Positions 37,789 to 47,131 of a stretch of DNA of 64,000 bases are shown here, one piece after another; within the stretch, counting starts at the first letter, position 1; every line of letters begins with the position of its first letter. A program made the position numbers and the translations under genes. The stretch is from Saprospiraceae bacterium (lineage in GTDB: Bacteria > Bacteroidota > Bacteroidia > Chitinophagales > Saprospiraceae), in contig JAHDES010000002.1 of assembly GCA_020628645.1 (NCBI GenBank), forward strand, positions 94,832-158,831, read 5' to 3'. The notes under the pieces were generated by a model. That model was given only the letters and a program-made list of their open reading frames with translations, ran no database searches and was not told the DNA's origin.

Positions 37789-38043
37789 TTCAGGTCAAAA
37801 TTTATTTGGTTTAACCATACCCGATTAATCCGAAAAACGGACGTCAGGATTTTAACGGCGTAAAGGTACATTATTTATATCAAATTAAAAATAGCAATAT
37901 GATTATTTTTAATTAGCTGATATATTTTATGTTATTGACAACTTATATAAAAAATAAACGTATTACAAATAGTCCCAATTTATGAGAAAAGTGCACACGC
38001 ACTAGATCATTTGTTGAAACGAAAATTAGACCATAAAAAATAG

Positions 38044-38051
38044 TACTTTTG
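38044..38051 (+). promoter_or_regulatory. Candidate -7 box abutting the BatA-type start codon
   Basis: TACTTTTG matches TAnnTTTG exactly and ends five bases before the ATG at 38057. If it is used, the transcript would start at or within a base or two of the ATG, giving a leaderless mRNA. The nearest TTG (38014-38016) is 27 bases upstream, longer than consensus. Confidence 0.4.
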
Positions 38052-38056
38052 CGCTC

Positions 38057-40090
38057 ATGCAATTTTTATATCCCACTTTTTTATATGCTTTAGCGGCATT
38101 AGCAATACCGATTATCATTCACTTGTTTTACTTTCGACGCTTCAAGAAAGTCTACTTCACTAATGTAAAGTTTTTGAAAGAAGTAAAAGAAGAAACTAGT
38201 GCCCGCCGAAAACTACGTAATCTTCTCGTTTTAATGATGCGTTTGTTGGCAATTGCTGCCTTGGTTATGGCATTCGCTCAACCTTTCATTCCACAAGATG
38301 CTGAAGTGCAAAAAGGAGAAAAAGCGGTTAGTGTTTTCGTAGATAATTCGTTTAGTATGAGTGCACTCAGTGAAGATGTTCCTTTGCTAGAAAAAGCCAA
38401 ACAACGAGCTCGACAGATTGTCTCGGCGTATGAGGTTGAAGATCGCTTTCAAATATTAACCAACGATTTTGAAGGACGACATCAACGCCTTGTCAGTAAA
38501 GAAGATGCACTTTCTTTAATTGATGAGCTTAAAATTTCTCCTGCTGTAAAAAATCTATCTCGTGTCGCTACACGTCAGCAACAAGCTCTTAATCAATCTA
38601 CGACTGATAATCAGGCTGCTTATATTATTTCTGATTTTCAAAAAAACATTACAGATCTATCCGAATATAGAGATACCAGTATTGATATAAATTTAATTCC
38701 ACTTCAAGCTGTTCAAGAAAAAAATATAGCCATTGATTCTGCGTGGTTCGATGCGCCTGTACAAACCATTAATCAAACGAATCCACTTTTGGTGAAAATT
38801 AGAAACTACAGTAATGAGGATGTAGAAAATGTTCGACTAAGTGTAGGTTTGGATGGGCAAGAAAAACCAGAGGGTTCTTTAAAGATTCCAGCAGGTGGAA
38901 GTGTGATTGATACCGTTAATATTACCATTTTAAGAACGGGATGGCACGAGGCAAAATTGACTATAACAGATTATCCTATTCAATTTGATGATTCGTATTA
39001 TTTCAGTTTTAATGTAGCTGAAAAAATTGATATTTTAGTTATAAATGAAAATACACCTAATAAATTTTTAGATGCTGCGTTTCGAGGAATTGGTTATTTT
39101 GATTTGACGAATCAACCTGCACGAAATTTAGAATATTCCAAATTTCCAGATTATCAACTTATCATTTTAAATGATGTAATCAACATATCTTCTGGTATGT
39201 CCTCGGAGTTGAGTCAATATGTTTTTAATGGCGGTAATGTACTAGTCTTTCCTGCTCAAAATGCCAATATTGATTCGTATAAAAATTTCTTACAGACTTT
39301 TCCAGCCAACCAATTGGAAGCATTTGACAAACAAGATCGTACGGTTTCCACGCTTAATTTTGAAGAATTCATCTTTAAAGATGTTTTTGAAAAACGATCA
39401 CCTAATATGAAATTACCAGTAACACAAGGAAATTTCAAGATTAGTAATTTTTCTAGTCGATCAGAAGAACGTTTAATGCGTTATCGAGATGGTTCTAGTT
39501 TTTTAGGAAAATATGAATCTGGTCAAGGAAATTTATATTTATGTTCGGCTCCTTTAAATACAGATTTTAATGATCTTGTCCGAAATGCAGACATTTTTAT
39601 TCCAATGTTGTACAAAATGGCGATTTCATCTTCAAAAGATCGAAAAATAGCCTATGTCATCGGAGATGAAGAATTACTACAAGCAGATGCTCAAACAGCG
39701 AATAACGAAATGGTGTATAAGTTAAAAGGAAAAGCAGAAGAATTTATTCCTGAACAAAAAGTGGTTGCTTCGAAAGTCATTTTGGGTATTAATAATCAAA
39801 TCTCAGAAGCAGGATATTATAATTTATTTTTAAATAAAGATGAAATTTTAGATAAATTTGCCTTCAATTTTAATCGTCAAGAATCAAATTTAGCGTACTT
39901 TAGCCTCGCTGATTTGAAAAGCCAATTGACCAATGCAAAAATGGCAATTATCGAAGCCAATAATAATACAGATATTACACAAACGATCGGAGAACGAAGT
40001 AGAGGAGTTGTACTTTGGAGATGGTGCGTGATTTTGGCACTTATTTTTCTAGCCTTGGAGGTATTATTACTGCGTCTATGGAAAACATAA
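38057..40090 (+). CDS. BatA-domain membrane protein with vWA-like region
   Basis: 677 residues. The N-terminal double-TM BatA module (FLYPTFLYALAALAIPIIIHL, then KVYFTNVKFLKEVKEE and a second helix at about 57-76) is followed by a von Willebrand A-like domain (AVSVFVDNSFSMSAL carries the DxSxS motif), beta domains and a C-terminal TM (about 653-675). Bat proteins belong to the aerotolerance (Bat) gene group, but this single-gene form next to a dihydroorotase-like gene is a common Bacteroidota arrangement with unknown role. First gene of an eight-gene plus-strand run. Confidence 0.85.
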   Translation: MQFLYPTFLYALAALAIPIIIHLFYFRRFKKVYFTNVKFLKEVKEETSARRKLRNLLVLMMRLLAIAALVMAFAQPFIPQDAEVQKGEKAVSVFVDNSFSMSALSEDVPLLEKAKQRARQIVSAYEVEDRFQILTNDFEGRHQRLVSKEDALSLIDELKISPAVKNLSRVATRQQQALNQSTTDNQAAYIISDFQKNITDLSEYRDTSIDINLIPLQAVQEKNIAIDSAWFDAPVQTINQTNPLLVKIRNYSNEDVENVRLSVGLDGQEKPEGSLKIPAGGSVIDTVNITILRTGWHEAKLTITDYPIQFDDSYYFSFNVAEKIDILVINENTPNKFLDAAFRGIGYFDLTNQPARNLEYSKFPDYQLIILNDVINISSGMSSELSQYVFNGGNVLVFPAQNANIDSYKNFLQTFPANQLEAFDKQDRTVSTLNFEEFIFKDVFEKRSPNMKLPVTQGNFKISNFSSRSEERLMRYRDGSSFLGKYESGQGNLYLCSAPLNTDFNDLVRNADIFIPMLYKMAISSSKDRKIAYVIGDEELLQADAQTANNEMVYKLKGKAEEFIPEQKVVASKVILGINNQISEAGYYNLFLNKDEILDKFAFNFNRQESNLAYFSLADLKSQLTNAKMAIIEANNNTDITQTIGERSRGVVLWRWCVILALIFLALEVLLLRLWKT

Positions 40091-40141
40091 TTTAGCCTTT
40101 TTGCATGAATCAAGTGTTACTGAGAAGAAGAAACAAAACTA

Positions 40142-41407
40142 ATGAACGTACTAATTCGGCAAGTAATACTCATTGCTCCTACACATGAAATGCATTTACA
40201 AAAGGTGGATATCCATGTTCTAGATGGAATCATTCAAGCTATTGATTCTTCCTTATCTAAGCCTAAAGACGCTACCATCATTGAAGCCGATCATTTACAC
40301 CTTTCTATAGGATGGTTGGATATTGGAACGCAAGTAGGAGAACCTGGTTTAGAACATCGAGAAGATTTTCGTTCTGTTTCATCTGCTGCTGCAAAAGGAG
40401 GATATACGGCCCTTGCATGCGCACCCAATACGATGCCTGCCGTTGATAGCAAAGCTACTGTTCAATACACCATAAATAATACAATTCATTCCAGTGTAGA
40501 TTTTCATCCAATTGGTGCCATTTCACAAGCAACACAAGGAAAGGATTTGGCCGAATTGTATGATATGGCTCAAGCTGGGGCAGTTGCCTTTTCAGATGGT
40601 AAAAAACCCATACAAAATGCTGCATTGATGCTCCGAGCATTGGATTACGTCAAAGCATTTGATGGTGTTTTGATCAATCGTTCGGAGGATGCAACACTAG
40701 CTCATAGTGGACAAATGAATGAGGGCTATCACAGTACCATGATGGGAACGGTTGGTATTCCTCATGTCGCAGAAGAATTAATGCTACAACGAGATATTGA
40801 TTTAGTGAAATATACGCAATCTAAACTCCATATTTCGGCTGTTTCTACAGCAAGAAGTGTCGATTTAATTCGCGCAGCTAAAAAAGAAGGATTAAATATT
40901 ACAGCTTCTGTAGCTATTATGAATCTTATTTTTGAAGATGAGGTTTTGACTTCTTTTGATCCAAATTTTAAGGTTTTACCTCCCTTACGTACAAAAAATG
41001 ATCGTCTGGCTTTAATTAAAGGCGTGAAAGACGGTACTATAGATACGATTATATCCAATCATGTACCTTTAGATGTTGAAGCTAATGAATTGGAGTTTGC
41101 CTATGCTAAATTTGGAGCGATAGGTTTAGAAACAGTCTTTCCTTTGTGGAGTAAATACTTGAAGAAAAAGATTGACCTATCTATTTTGGTCGAAAAATTA
41201 GCTTATAATTCCAGAAAATGCCTTAATTTGCCTTTACCAAAAATTGAAGAAGGAGCAAAATGTAATTTCACATTATTTCAAACCCAACAAAATTGGACAT
41301 TTGAAAAATCTGCTTCTAAATCAAAAAACACTCCTTTTTTAGGAGAACAATTTGATGCAAAAATTTATGGTATTATTAATGGAACTAAAATGGTTCTTTG
41401 CGATTGA
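40142..41407 (+). CDS. Dihydroorotase-like protein lacking metal-binding residues
   Basis: 421 residues with dihydroorotase/amidohydrolase fold throughout (AAAKGGYTALACAPNTMPAV, PHVAEELMLQRDI, KLHISAVSTARSVDLI, FGAIGLETVFPLW). The usual metal site DxHxH near the N-terminus is replaced: DIGTQVGEPGLEH has no His-x-His (about residues 60-72). The catalytic Asp motif (TDHAPH) reads SNHVPLD (about 305). Metal catalysis is therefore unlikely. Such non-catalytic paralogues pair with aspartate transcarbamoylase in other bacteria; here the neighbour is BatA. It is often annotated pyrC. Confidence 0.82.
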   Translation: MNVLIRQVILIAPTHEMHLQKVDIHVLDGIIQAIDSSLSKPKDATIIEADHLHLSIGWLDIGTQVGEPGLEHREDFRSVSSAAAKGGYTALACAPNTMPAVDSKATVQYTINNTIHSSVDFHPIGAISQATQGKDLAELYDMAQAGAVAFSDGKKPIQNAALMLRALDYVKAFDGVLINRSEDATLAHSGQMNEGYHSTMMGTVGIPHVAEELMLQRDIDLVKYTQSKLHISAVSTARSVDLIRAAKKEGLNITASVAIMNLIFEDEVLTSFDPNFKVLPPLRTKNDRLALIKGVKDGTIDTIISNHVPLDVEANELEFAYAKFGAIGLETVFPLWSKYLKKKIDLSILVEKLAYNSRKCLNLPLPKIEEGAKCNFTLFQTQQNWTFEKSASKSKNTPFLGEQFDAKIYGIINGTKMVLCD

Positions 41408-41457
41408 AATGAAAATTCAAAAGAATCATTTCTTTAATCAATTAAAAACAAAACATC

Positions 41458-41994
41458 ATGGAAAATCCTACTAATGATTTTATCTCAAATGAACCTCGGG
41501 GAAGTGCATGGGGAGTGGGCGTGCGTTATGGTCTTATTACTGGAATTCTACTTAGTGTAATAGCGTTAGCTTTATATCTTGCTGGTATAGACGAGATATC
41601 TACTGGAGAAAGTAGTATACTGTCATCTGTTCTTAATTATGGTATCATGATAGGCGGTATTGTAATGGCGATCATGTATCACAAAAAAGAAAATCTTTTT
41701 GGACAAATTTCATTTGGAGATGCTTTCAAAACAGGGCTATTCACTACTTTAATTATGGCAATTATTGGGGTGATATGGACCTTAGTTTTCTTCAATTTTA
41801 TTGCGCCAGATGCTATAGAAATTATGCGTGAAATTGCGATGGAACAGTTAGATGATGAGCAAGCAGATCAAATGGGCGATATGATGGAATCTTTTATGTC
41901 TCCTGGCGTAATAGCAGGTTCGGCATTTGTAGGTTATTTGATAATTGGACTTATTATCTCCTTAATTTCATCAGCTATCCTTAAAAATAAATAA
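41458..41994 (+). CDS. DUF4199 membrane protein
   Basis: 178 residues, four membrane helices (about 24-44, 56-76, 96-118, 150-172). DUF4199 features are a Gly-rich first helix (WGVGVRYGLITGILLSVIAL), the loop YHKKENLFGQISFGDAFKTG between helices 2 and 3, and an acidic EQLDDEQADQMGDMMESFM loop. The family is common in Bacteroidota beside glycosyltransferase genes; function unknown. Followed two bases later by a shorter, related protein. Confidence 0.85.
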   Translation: MENPTNDFISNEPRGSAWGVGVRYGLITGILLSVIALALYLAGIDEISTGESSILSSVLNYGIMIGGIVMAIMYHKKENLFGQISFGDAFKTGLFTTLIMAIIGVIWTLVFFNFIAPDAIEIMREIAMEQLDDEQADQMGDMMESFMSPGVIAGSAFVGYLIIGLIISLISSAILKNK

Positions 41995-41996
41995 TC

Positions 41997-42458
41997 TTGA
42001 AAAATCCTATTACTTTAGGACTACTAGCAGGAATAATCACATCTGGTTTATTCCTGCTCGTTTATTATACCGATCCGAAAACGATGGTGTCCCCTTTCTT
42101 GTATGTGAATTCCATTTTGATTTATGTGTTTTTTATGTTTCAATCCATACAATACCATAAAAAATTTCGGAACATGATCCGCAATCCATTTACCGTTTTT
42201 TTAATAGCGAATTTAATTTTTCATCTCTTTTATTATGTCTTGTTTTCTTACATTGATCCAAGTTTATATGATTTACAATTAGAAGTCATGGAAGGCTACT
42301 TACCTGCTTCACAACCGGGGGTGGCAAGTGAGGACTCAATTCTAGATGAACAAATTGGAACAGGAAGTCTTTTATTTGCGTATGCAAAAGGAGCTATGGG
42401 TGGTTTTATTCTTTCTATTATAATAGGATTAATCGCCTCTACGTTCAAAAAAGTATAA
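41997..42458 (+). CDS. DUF4199-like membrane protein, TTG start
   Basis: 153 residues, four membrane helices, same layout as the preceding gene: first helix near the N-terminus, QYHKKFRNMIRNPF between helices 2 and 3, and an acidic loop before the last helix. It starts with TTG two bases after the previous stop; no ATG lies in the right place. Probably a diverged tandem duplicate; sequence identity is low, so this rests on topology and loop position. Confidence 0.68.
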   Translation: MKNPITLGLLAGIITSGLFLLVYYTDPKTMVSPFLYVNSILIYVFFMFQSIQYHKKFRNMIRNPFTVFLIANLIFHLFYYVLFSYIDPSLYDLQLEVMEGYLPASQPGVASEDSILDEQIGTGSLLFAYAKGAMGGFILSIIIGLIASTFKKV

Positions 42459-42479
42459 TTTAAAATTAAGCAGACACGG

Positions 42480-43484
42480 ATGGATATTTCAGTGGTTATC
42501 CCCTTATTGAATGAAGAAGAATCTATTGGCGAATTGGAGCAATGGATATGTAAAGTCATGGAACAACATCAATTCTCCTATGAAATTCTTTTTATAGATG
42601 ATGGTAGCAGCGATAATTCTTGGTCGATTATTAAACAGATGATGGAAGATAATCCTTCCGTGAAGGGAATTAAATTTCGCCGTAATTATGGAAAATCGGC
42701 GGCATTGCATACGGGATTTAGTTTTACCAAAGGGGATGTCGTGATTACCATGGATGCAGACTTACAAGATAGCCCAGAAGAAATTCCTGAATTGTTTCGC
42801 ATGATAAAAGAAGAAGGTTATGATTTGGTAAGCGGTTGGAAGAAAAAACGCTTTGATCCACTTTCTAAAACAATTCCCACTAAATTTTATAATGCTGTTA
42901 CCAGATGGATCAGTGGTATTCAATTGCATGATTTTAATTGTGGTTTAAAAGCTTACAAAAGTGCAGTTGTAAAAAGTATAGATGTGTATGGGGAAATGCA
43001 TCGTTATATTCCTGTAATTGCAAAATGGTCAGGATTCAAAAAAATAGGAGAGAAGGTGGTACAACATCAAGAACGAAAATATGGGGTGACTAAATTTGGA
43101 TTAAGCCGCTTTATTTATGGACCGTTAGATTTATTATCCATTACTTTTGTTGGTCGATTTGGGAAACAACCCATGCATATCATGGGGACCTTGGGAACAC
43201 TTTTTTCATTAGTTGGAATAGTAATCTTAACAGTTTTAAGTGTGCAAAAAATCTTTTTTGAAGGCTATAATATGGATGAACGACCTCTTTTTTATTTGGG
43301 AATACTAGCCTTAATTGTGGGTACTCAACTTTTCGTTACGGGTTTTTTAGCTGAATTAGTAGCTCGAAATTCTCCCAATCGCAATGCTTATTTAATTGAA
43401 GAAGAAGTTGGTTTTTCAACTTCCGCAAAAAAAATACATACCGCTAATTCACCTCAACTTCGCCAAGAACCAGAATCACATTAA
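42480..43484 (+). CDS. Family 2 glycosyltransferase (DPM1/GtrB-like) with two C-terminal TMs
   Basis: 334 residues. N-terminal GT-A domain: ISVVIPLLNEEESIGELEQW, LFIDDGSSDNSW, GIKFRRNYGKSAALHTGF, and the metal-binding DxD as MDADLQDSP. Two membrane helices at about 230-255 and 268-290 follow, as in undecaprenyl-phosphate sugar transferases. It likely transfers a sugar to a lipid carrier at the inner membrane for surface glycan synthesis. Overlaps the next glycosyltransferase gene by one base. Confidence 0.9.
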   Translation: MDISVVIPLLNEEESIGELEQWICKVMEQHQFSYEILFIDDGSSDNSWSIIKQMMEDNPSVKGIKFRRNYGKSAALHTGFSFTKGDVVITMDADLQDSPEEIPELFRMIKEEGYDLVSGWKKKRFDPLSKTIPTKFYNAVTRWISGIQLHDFNCGLKAYKSAVVKSIDVYGEMHRYIPVIAKWSGFKKIGEKVVQHQERKYGVTKFGLSRFIYGPLDLLSITFVGRFGKQPMHIMGTLGTLFSLVGIVILTVLSVQKIFFEGYNMDERPLFYLGILALIVGTQLFVTGFLAELVARNSPNRNAYLIEEEVGFSTSAKKIHTANSPQLRQEPESH

Positions 43485-44617
43485 TGAAGATTGTAATTAT
43501 TGGCCCCGCTCATCCACTTCGAGGAGGTATTGCGTCGTTTAATGAACGAATTGCACAAGAATTTCTAAAGCAAGGGCATGAAGTTATTTTGTATACATTC
43601 ACCTTACAATATCCGTCTATTTTCTTTCCAGGTAAAACACAATTTTCTCCTGATCCAGCACCCAAAGACTTAGATATTCGAATCAAAATTAGTTCGGTCA
43701 ATCCATTCAATTGGTGGCGAGTAGGACGTGAAATACGAGATATAAAACCCGATTTGGTAGTTTGTAAATTTTGGATGCCTTTCTTTGGGCCATCTTATGG
43801 TACAATACTTCGAATTATCAAACAAAATAAGCATACCAAAGTCATTGCCAATATTGATAATATTATCCCACATGAACAACGAATTGGCGATTTTCAATTA
43901 GCGCAATATTTTACGGATATAGCAGATGCATTTATAGTGATGTCGAAATCTGTAGAAGAAGAGATGAAGCACTTTTTAAAACAACAGCCCCTTATTTACA
44001 TTCCACACCCTATTTATGATAATTATGGAGAAAAAGTTAAGCGAGAAGATGCTTTAAATCATTTGAATTTATCTTCTGATTTTCAATATCTTATGTTTTT
44101 TGGCTTCATCCGAGATTACAAGGGTTTAGATTTATTGATTAAGGCATTAAATCATCCAAAGATTCGTGCGTTAAATATAAAAGCTATTATTGCGGGTGAA
44201 TATTATGGAAATGAAGAATTTTATCAAAATTTAATAGCACAAGAGGGCGTTTCAGATTTATTAGAATTAAGAACGGATTATATTCCAAATGATGAAGTTC
44301 GTTATTACTTTTGTGCGGCAGATTTAGTGGTGCAACCCTATAAGTCAGCAACACAAAGTGGTATTTCTCAATTGGCTTATCATTTTGAAAATCCAATGGT
44401 GGTTACTAAAGTGGGCGGACTTCCTGAGATTGTAGAAGATGGAAAAGCAGGATATGTAGTCGATGTAAATCCAGAAACAATTCGCGCTGCTATTTTAGAT
44501 TTCTTTACTAATAATCGTAAATCAGAATTCCAAGAAGGCGTAAAAGAAAATAAACAATTCTTTTCTTGGGATCGAATGTATCAAGGGTTTATGGAATTGT
44601 ATGCGCAAGTAAAATGA
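43484..44617 (+). CDS. GT-B glycosyltransferase (GT4-like)
   Basis: 377 residues. The N-terminal PAHPLRGGIASFNERIAQEF is a typical acceptor-domain opening; the C-terminal donor domain shows FFGFIRDYKGLDLLIKAL, YIPNDEVRYYFCAADLVVQP and the Glu-containing LPEIVEDGKAGYVVD. Adds a sugar from a nucleotide donor; linkage unknown. Shares a base with the upstream GT2 gene, so the two probably act in one pathway (LPS, capsule or protein glycosylation). Confidence 0.88.
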   Translation: MKIVIIGPAHPLRGGIASFNERIAQEFLKQGHEVILYTFTLQYPSIFFPGKTQFSPDPAPKDLDIRIKISSVNPFNWWRVGREIRDIKPDLVVCKFWMPFFGPSYGTILRIIKQNKHTKVIANIDNIIPHEQRIGDFQLAQYFTDIADAFIVMSKSVEEEMKHFLKQQPLIYIPHPIYDNYGEKVKREDALNHLNLSSDFQYLMFFGFIRDYKGLDLLIKALNHPKIRALNIKAIIAGEYYGNEEFYQNLIAQEGVSDLLELRTDYIPNDEVRYYFCAADLVVQPYKSATQSGISQLAYHFENPMVVTKVGGLPEIVEDGKAGYVVDVNPETIRAAILDFFTNNRKSEFQEGVKENKQFFSWDRMYQGFMELYAQVK

Positions 44618-44659
44618 TTTAGAATAAAGATTTTAATTCAAAAAATTAATAAAAAAGAA

Positions 44660-45013
44660 ATGAAAGAAGAGGAAGCTAAATCTTCTTATTTCTCTGAAAT
44701 AGTGATAACTGAAAATGGATTGTGGGGTCAAGCCAGAATAAAAGGTAGGAGATTAGCTATAGGAGATGTAATCTCTTCACCTTACCTTGCGGATGATTTA
44801 AATGAAATATTGAACGATTTTGAACTATCATTGGAACAAGTCAAACAAGCAGTTCAATATTGTAAGATACAACAATGCAAATTAGATAAAGCCATCCAAT
44901 TTTGTCATAATTGTACGCTTAGAGTAGAGCAAGAAAATGCAACTATAGAAGAAGAAAAATCTTATTGGGAAATTGCAAAAAAACAGCAAGGTAAATTTTT
45001 TGGAGAAAAGTAA
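44660..45013 (+). CDS. DUF433 protein with C-terminal cysteine cluster
   Basis: 117 residues. A DUF433 winged-helix-like domain (about 13-70) is seen in RIKGRRLAIGDVISSPYL and LNDFELSLEQVKQAVQYC. DUF433 proteins are often antitoxin-like partners of PIN-domain toxins, but no toxin is adjacent here. The C-terminal part holds four cysteines in a CX4C-X8-CX2C arrangement (YCKIQQCK ... FCHNC), a possible metal site. Its stop codon overlaps the gmhA start (TAATG), so it is translationally coupled to that gene. Confidence 0.7.
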   Translation: MKEEEAKSSYFSEIVITENGLWGQARIKGRRLAIGDVISSPYLADDLNEILNDFELSLEQVKQAVQYCKIQQCKLDKAIQFCHNCTLRVEQENATIEEEKSYWEIAKKQQGKFFGEK

Positions 45014-45594
45014 TGAACAAACGAATAAAAAATATTATCACCGAAGGTATTGTCATTAAACAACAAATCTTGAGCAACACCTTACTTTTGGATACCATTG
45101 AAAAAGTAACCGAGGTCTGTATTCTTGCCTTAAAAGGAAATAAAAAATTATTGTTTTGTGGGAATGGTGGAAGTGCTGCCGATGCTCAACATATCGCCTC
45201 TGAATTGACAGGTCGTTTTTATAAAGAACGTTTCCCACTTAATGCAGAAGCCCTGCATACAGACACCTCTTTTATGACCGCAGTTTCCAATGACTATGGC
45301 TATGAAGAAACCTTCGCACGAATGGTTAACGCCAAGGGGCAAATTGGAGATGTTTTTTTTGCCATATCTACTTCTGGCAATTCTGCCAATATTTTAAGAG
45401 CCGTGGAAGAAGCTCGAAAAAATCAATTGCTTACCGTAGCCATGACGGGAGCAACAGGAGGGAAATTAGCTGGAATGACGGATTTCCTAATTAATGTACC
45501 ATCCACAGATACTCCTCGTATTCAGGAATGTCATATTATGATAGGGCATATTTTATGTGAATTAATTGAAGCAACAATTTTTAAGGAAAACTAA
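45013..45594 (+). CDS. gmhA: Sedoheptulose-7-phosphate isomerase (SIS domain)
   Basis: 193 residues. LLFCGNGGSAADAQHIASEL, ALHTDTSFMTAVSNDYGYEE, FFAISTSGNSANILRA and STDTPRIQECHIMIGH are GmhA motifs. It converts sedoheptulose-7-phosphate to D-glycero-D-manno-heptose-7-phosphate for LPS inner core or S-layer glycans. No hldE or gmhB lies nearby. It ends the glycosyltransferase run. Confidence 0.92.
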   Translation: MNKRIKNIITEGIVIKQQILSNTLLLDTIEKVTEVCILALKGNKKLLFCGNGGSAADAQHIASELTGRFYKERFPLNAEALHTDTSFMTAVSNDYGYEETFARMVNAKGQIGDVFFAISTSGNSANILRAVEEARKNQLLTVAMTGATGGKLAGMTDFLINVPSTDTPRIQECHIMIGHILCELIEATIFKEN

Positions 45595-45598
45595 AAGA

Positions 45599-45623
45599 GC
45601 AAGCCTGTAAAAAACAGACTTGC
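45599..45623. terminator. Weak convergent hairpin after gmhA
   Basis: GCAAGCCTGT (45599-45608) and ACAGACTTGC (45614-45623) pair except at one position, around AAAAA. No T-tract follows in either direction, so the terminator call is uncertain. It lies in the 74-base gap between convergent genes. Confidence 0.4.
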
Positions 45624-45668
45624 ATCCAACAAATTCCAATTCTTTGTCTTCATTGATTTTTACATCAA

Positions 45669-47024
45669 TTATTTCTTGAGGGCTTCAATTTCTTGTTTCA
45701 TAGCTTCAATTTGTTTTTGTTGTTCTTGTAAAGCTTTCGTTAAAATAGGGATAATACTAATATAATCTACGCCGAGTAATTCCTCATTTACCACTTTTTT
45801 ATCATGGATATTATCAGGATTCGTCATAGCAAACGAATGTTGTTGTTTATGGACGATTTCAGGAAATATTTCTTGGAGTTCTTGTGCAATAAAGCCTATT
45901 TTTTTGCCAGTGGATAGATTGATATGCTCAAATTTTTCGGTATCATACTCATACGTTTTCACTTGTAGTTGCATTACTTTAGCAAGCATACTGGAAGAAG
46001 CTTCTTCAATATTCCTTTTCAAACGACGATCTGAACCACTAGTTAAAGTTCCTGTATGATGCATGTCTCCATTTGCATAAACTGCCCAGCTTTCTCCAGT
46101 ATTTATAGGCGCATTTCCGTATACACCATAACGATTAATGCCTGTAGAAGTTCCTATTACATTTCCATATACCCCATAAGCATTATCAGCAGTTGTTGAA
46201 TTACCGAGTCCTTCTACTCCAATCATCAAAGGTGCAGTAGATGTCCCGTTGGCTATCCCATAAATCCCCGTACGATTTCCAGATCCATCTGCATTGCAAA
46301 TAGAAGTGATTCCCGCCGTACCCGCCGTACCTGATTTATCATTCAAAACATACATTGCTTCATTATTATCATCGGTGTAAACGGATATTTGAGGTTGTGT
46401 TCCTCCGACTATGTTATGACCGATATACACATCTCCATCATCCCTTATTCGCATCGCTTCGTTGGCTCCGTTGGTGCTAAATTTTAGTTCATTTGCACTT
46501 TGGATATTTAAACTATTATTATCGGATTCATCATCAATAAGGAAATGAACTCCTCCTCCGTTTCTTAAAATATACCCTACATCTCCTGTTCCATTTCCTT
46601 CAACTTCTACACCATTACTTCCTTCTACCGATACGGTCAATTTACTAGCACCTGTTAAGGTTCCCACTAGCAATTTCCCACTGGTATTATTGCCATTATC
46701 GGCAACCACGACATTGCCAGCACGTGAATTGAGAAATAAAGTTCCTGCTGGATTATTGGTGTTTTTAGACTGGATTTCATTGCCATCAAAGGCTAGATTT
46801 GCTCCTGTTTCTTCTCCGATAATAACATAACCCATTTTGTTATCCGATCCATCTAGATCACATCCTTGATAGACTTCGTGTCCGACAACTCCAATCGTTG
46901 CGCTAGTAGTTTTTTCATTTGATTGATATAGGTCAGTGTTGTTATTAGCTTTTTTTTGACCAAAAGAGAGAGAAATACTTAAAAAGAAGAAAAAGATAAG
47001 TGTGGTGATTTGCTTATTCATCAT
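45669..47024 (-). CDS. Secreted protein with C-terminal S74 intramolecular chaperone domain
   Basis: 451 residues. Signal peptide (1-22, ISLSFGQ). The middle is Gly/Asn-rich, beta-strand repeats typical of trimeric fibres (VYIGHNIVGGTQPQ, GIYGIANGTSTAP, YGVYGNVIG). The C-terminal 120 residues are a Peptidase_S74 chaperone: GSDRRLKRNIEEASSS (with the autocleavage Ser-Asp), IGFIAQELQEIFPE, and a closing coiled coil (QQKQIEAMKQEIEAL). The chaperone trimerises the fibre and is cut off. Divergent from the histidine kinase gene. Function is probably a surface fibre. Confidence 0.88.
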   Translation of the reverse strand: MMNKQITTLIFFFFLSISLSFGQKKANNNTDLYQSNEKTTSATIGVVGHEVYQGCDLDGSDNKMGYVIIGEETGANLAFDGNEIQSKNTNNPAGTLFLNSRAGNVVVADNGNNTSGKLLVGTLTGASKLTVSVEGSNGVEVEGNGTGDVGYILRNGGGVHFLIDDESDNNSLNIQSANELKFSTNGANEAMRIRDDGDVYIGHNIVGGTQPQISVYTDDNNEAMYVLNDKSGTAGTAGITSICNADGSGNRTGIYGIANGTSTAPLMIGVEGLGNSTTADNAYGVYGNVIGTSTGINRYGVYGNAPINTGESWAVYANGDMHHTGTLTSGSDRRLKRNIEEASSSMLAKVMQLQVKTYEYDTEKFEHINLSTGKKIGFIAQELQEIFPEIVHKQQHSFAMTNPDNIHDKKVVNEELLGVDYISIIPILTKALQEQQKQIEAMKQEIEALKK

Positions 47025-47053
47025 GGTTTTTTAGATTTAAATTAATGATGTGA

Positions 47054-47061
47054 CAAATTTA
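47054..47061 (-). promoter_or_regulatory. Candidate -7 promoter box for the S74 protein gene
   Basis: TAAATTTG on the minus strand fits TAnnTTTG exactly. Expected leader about 24 bases. CAAA at 47089-47092 is the nearest -33-like site but 27 bases away. Confidence 0.35.
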
Positions 47062-47131
47062 GCGGTACAACTTTTCATATTTCCCACACAAATGGGTAGT
47101 TTTATAACCCACTACTTAAAACATCAACCAA

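Noticed and set aside
44660-45013. DUF433 gene as part of a toxin-antitoxin pair
   Set aside because: Neither neighbour is a PIN-domain or other toxin; the flanking genes are a glycosyltransferase and gmhA.
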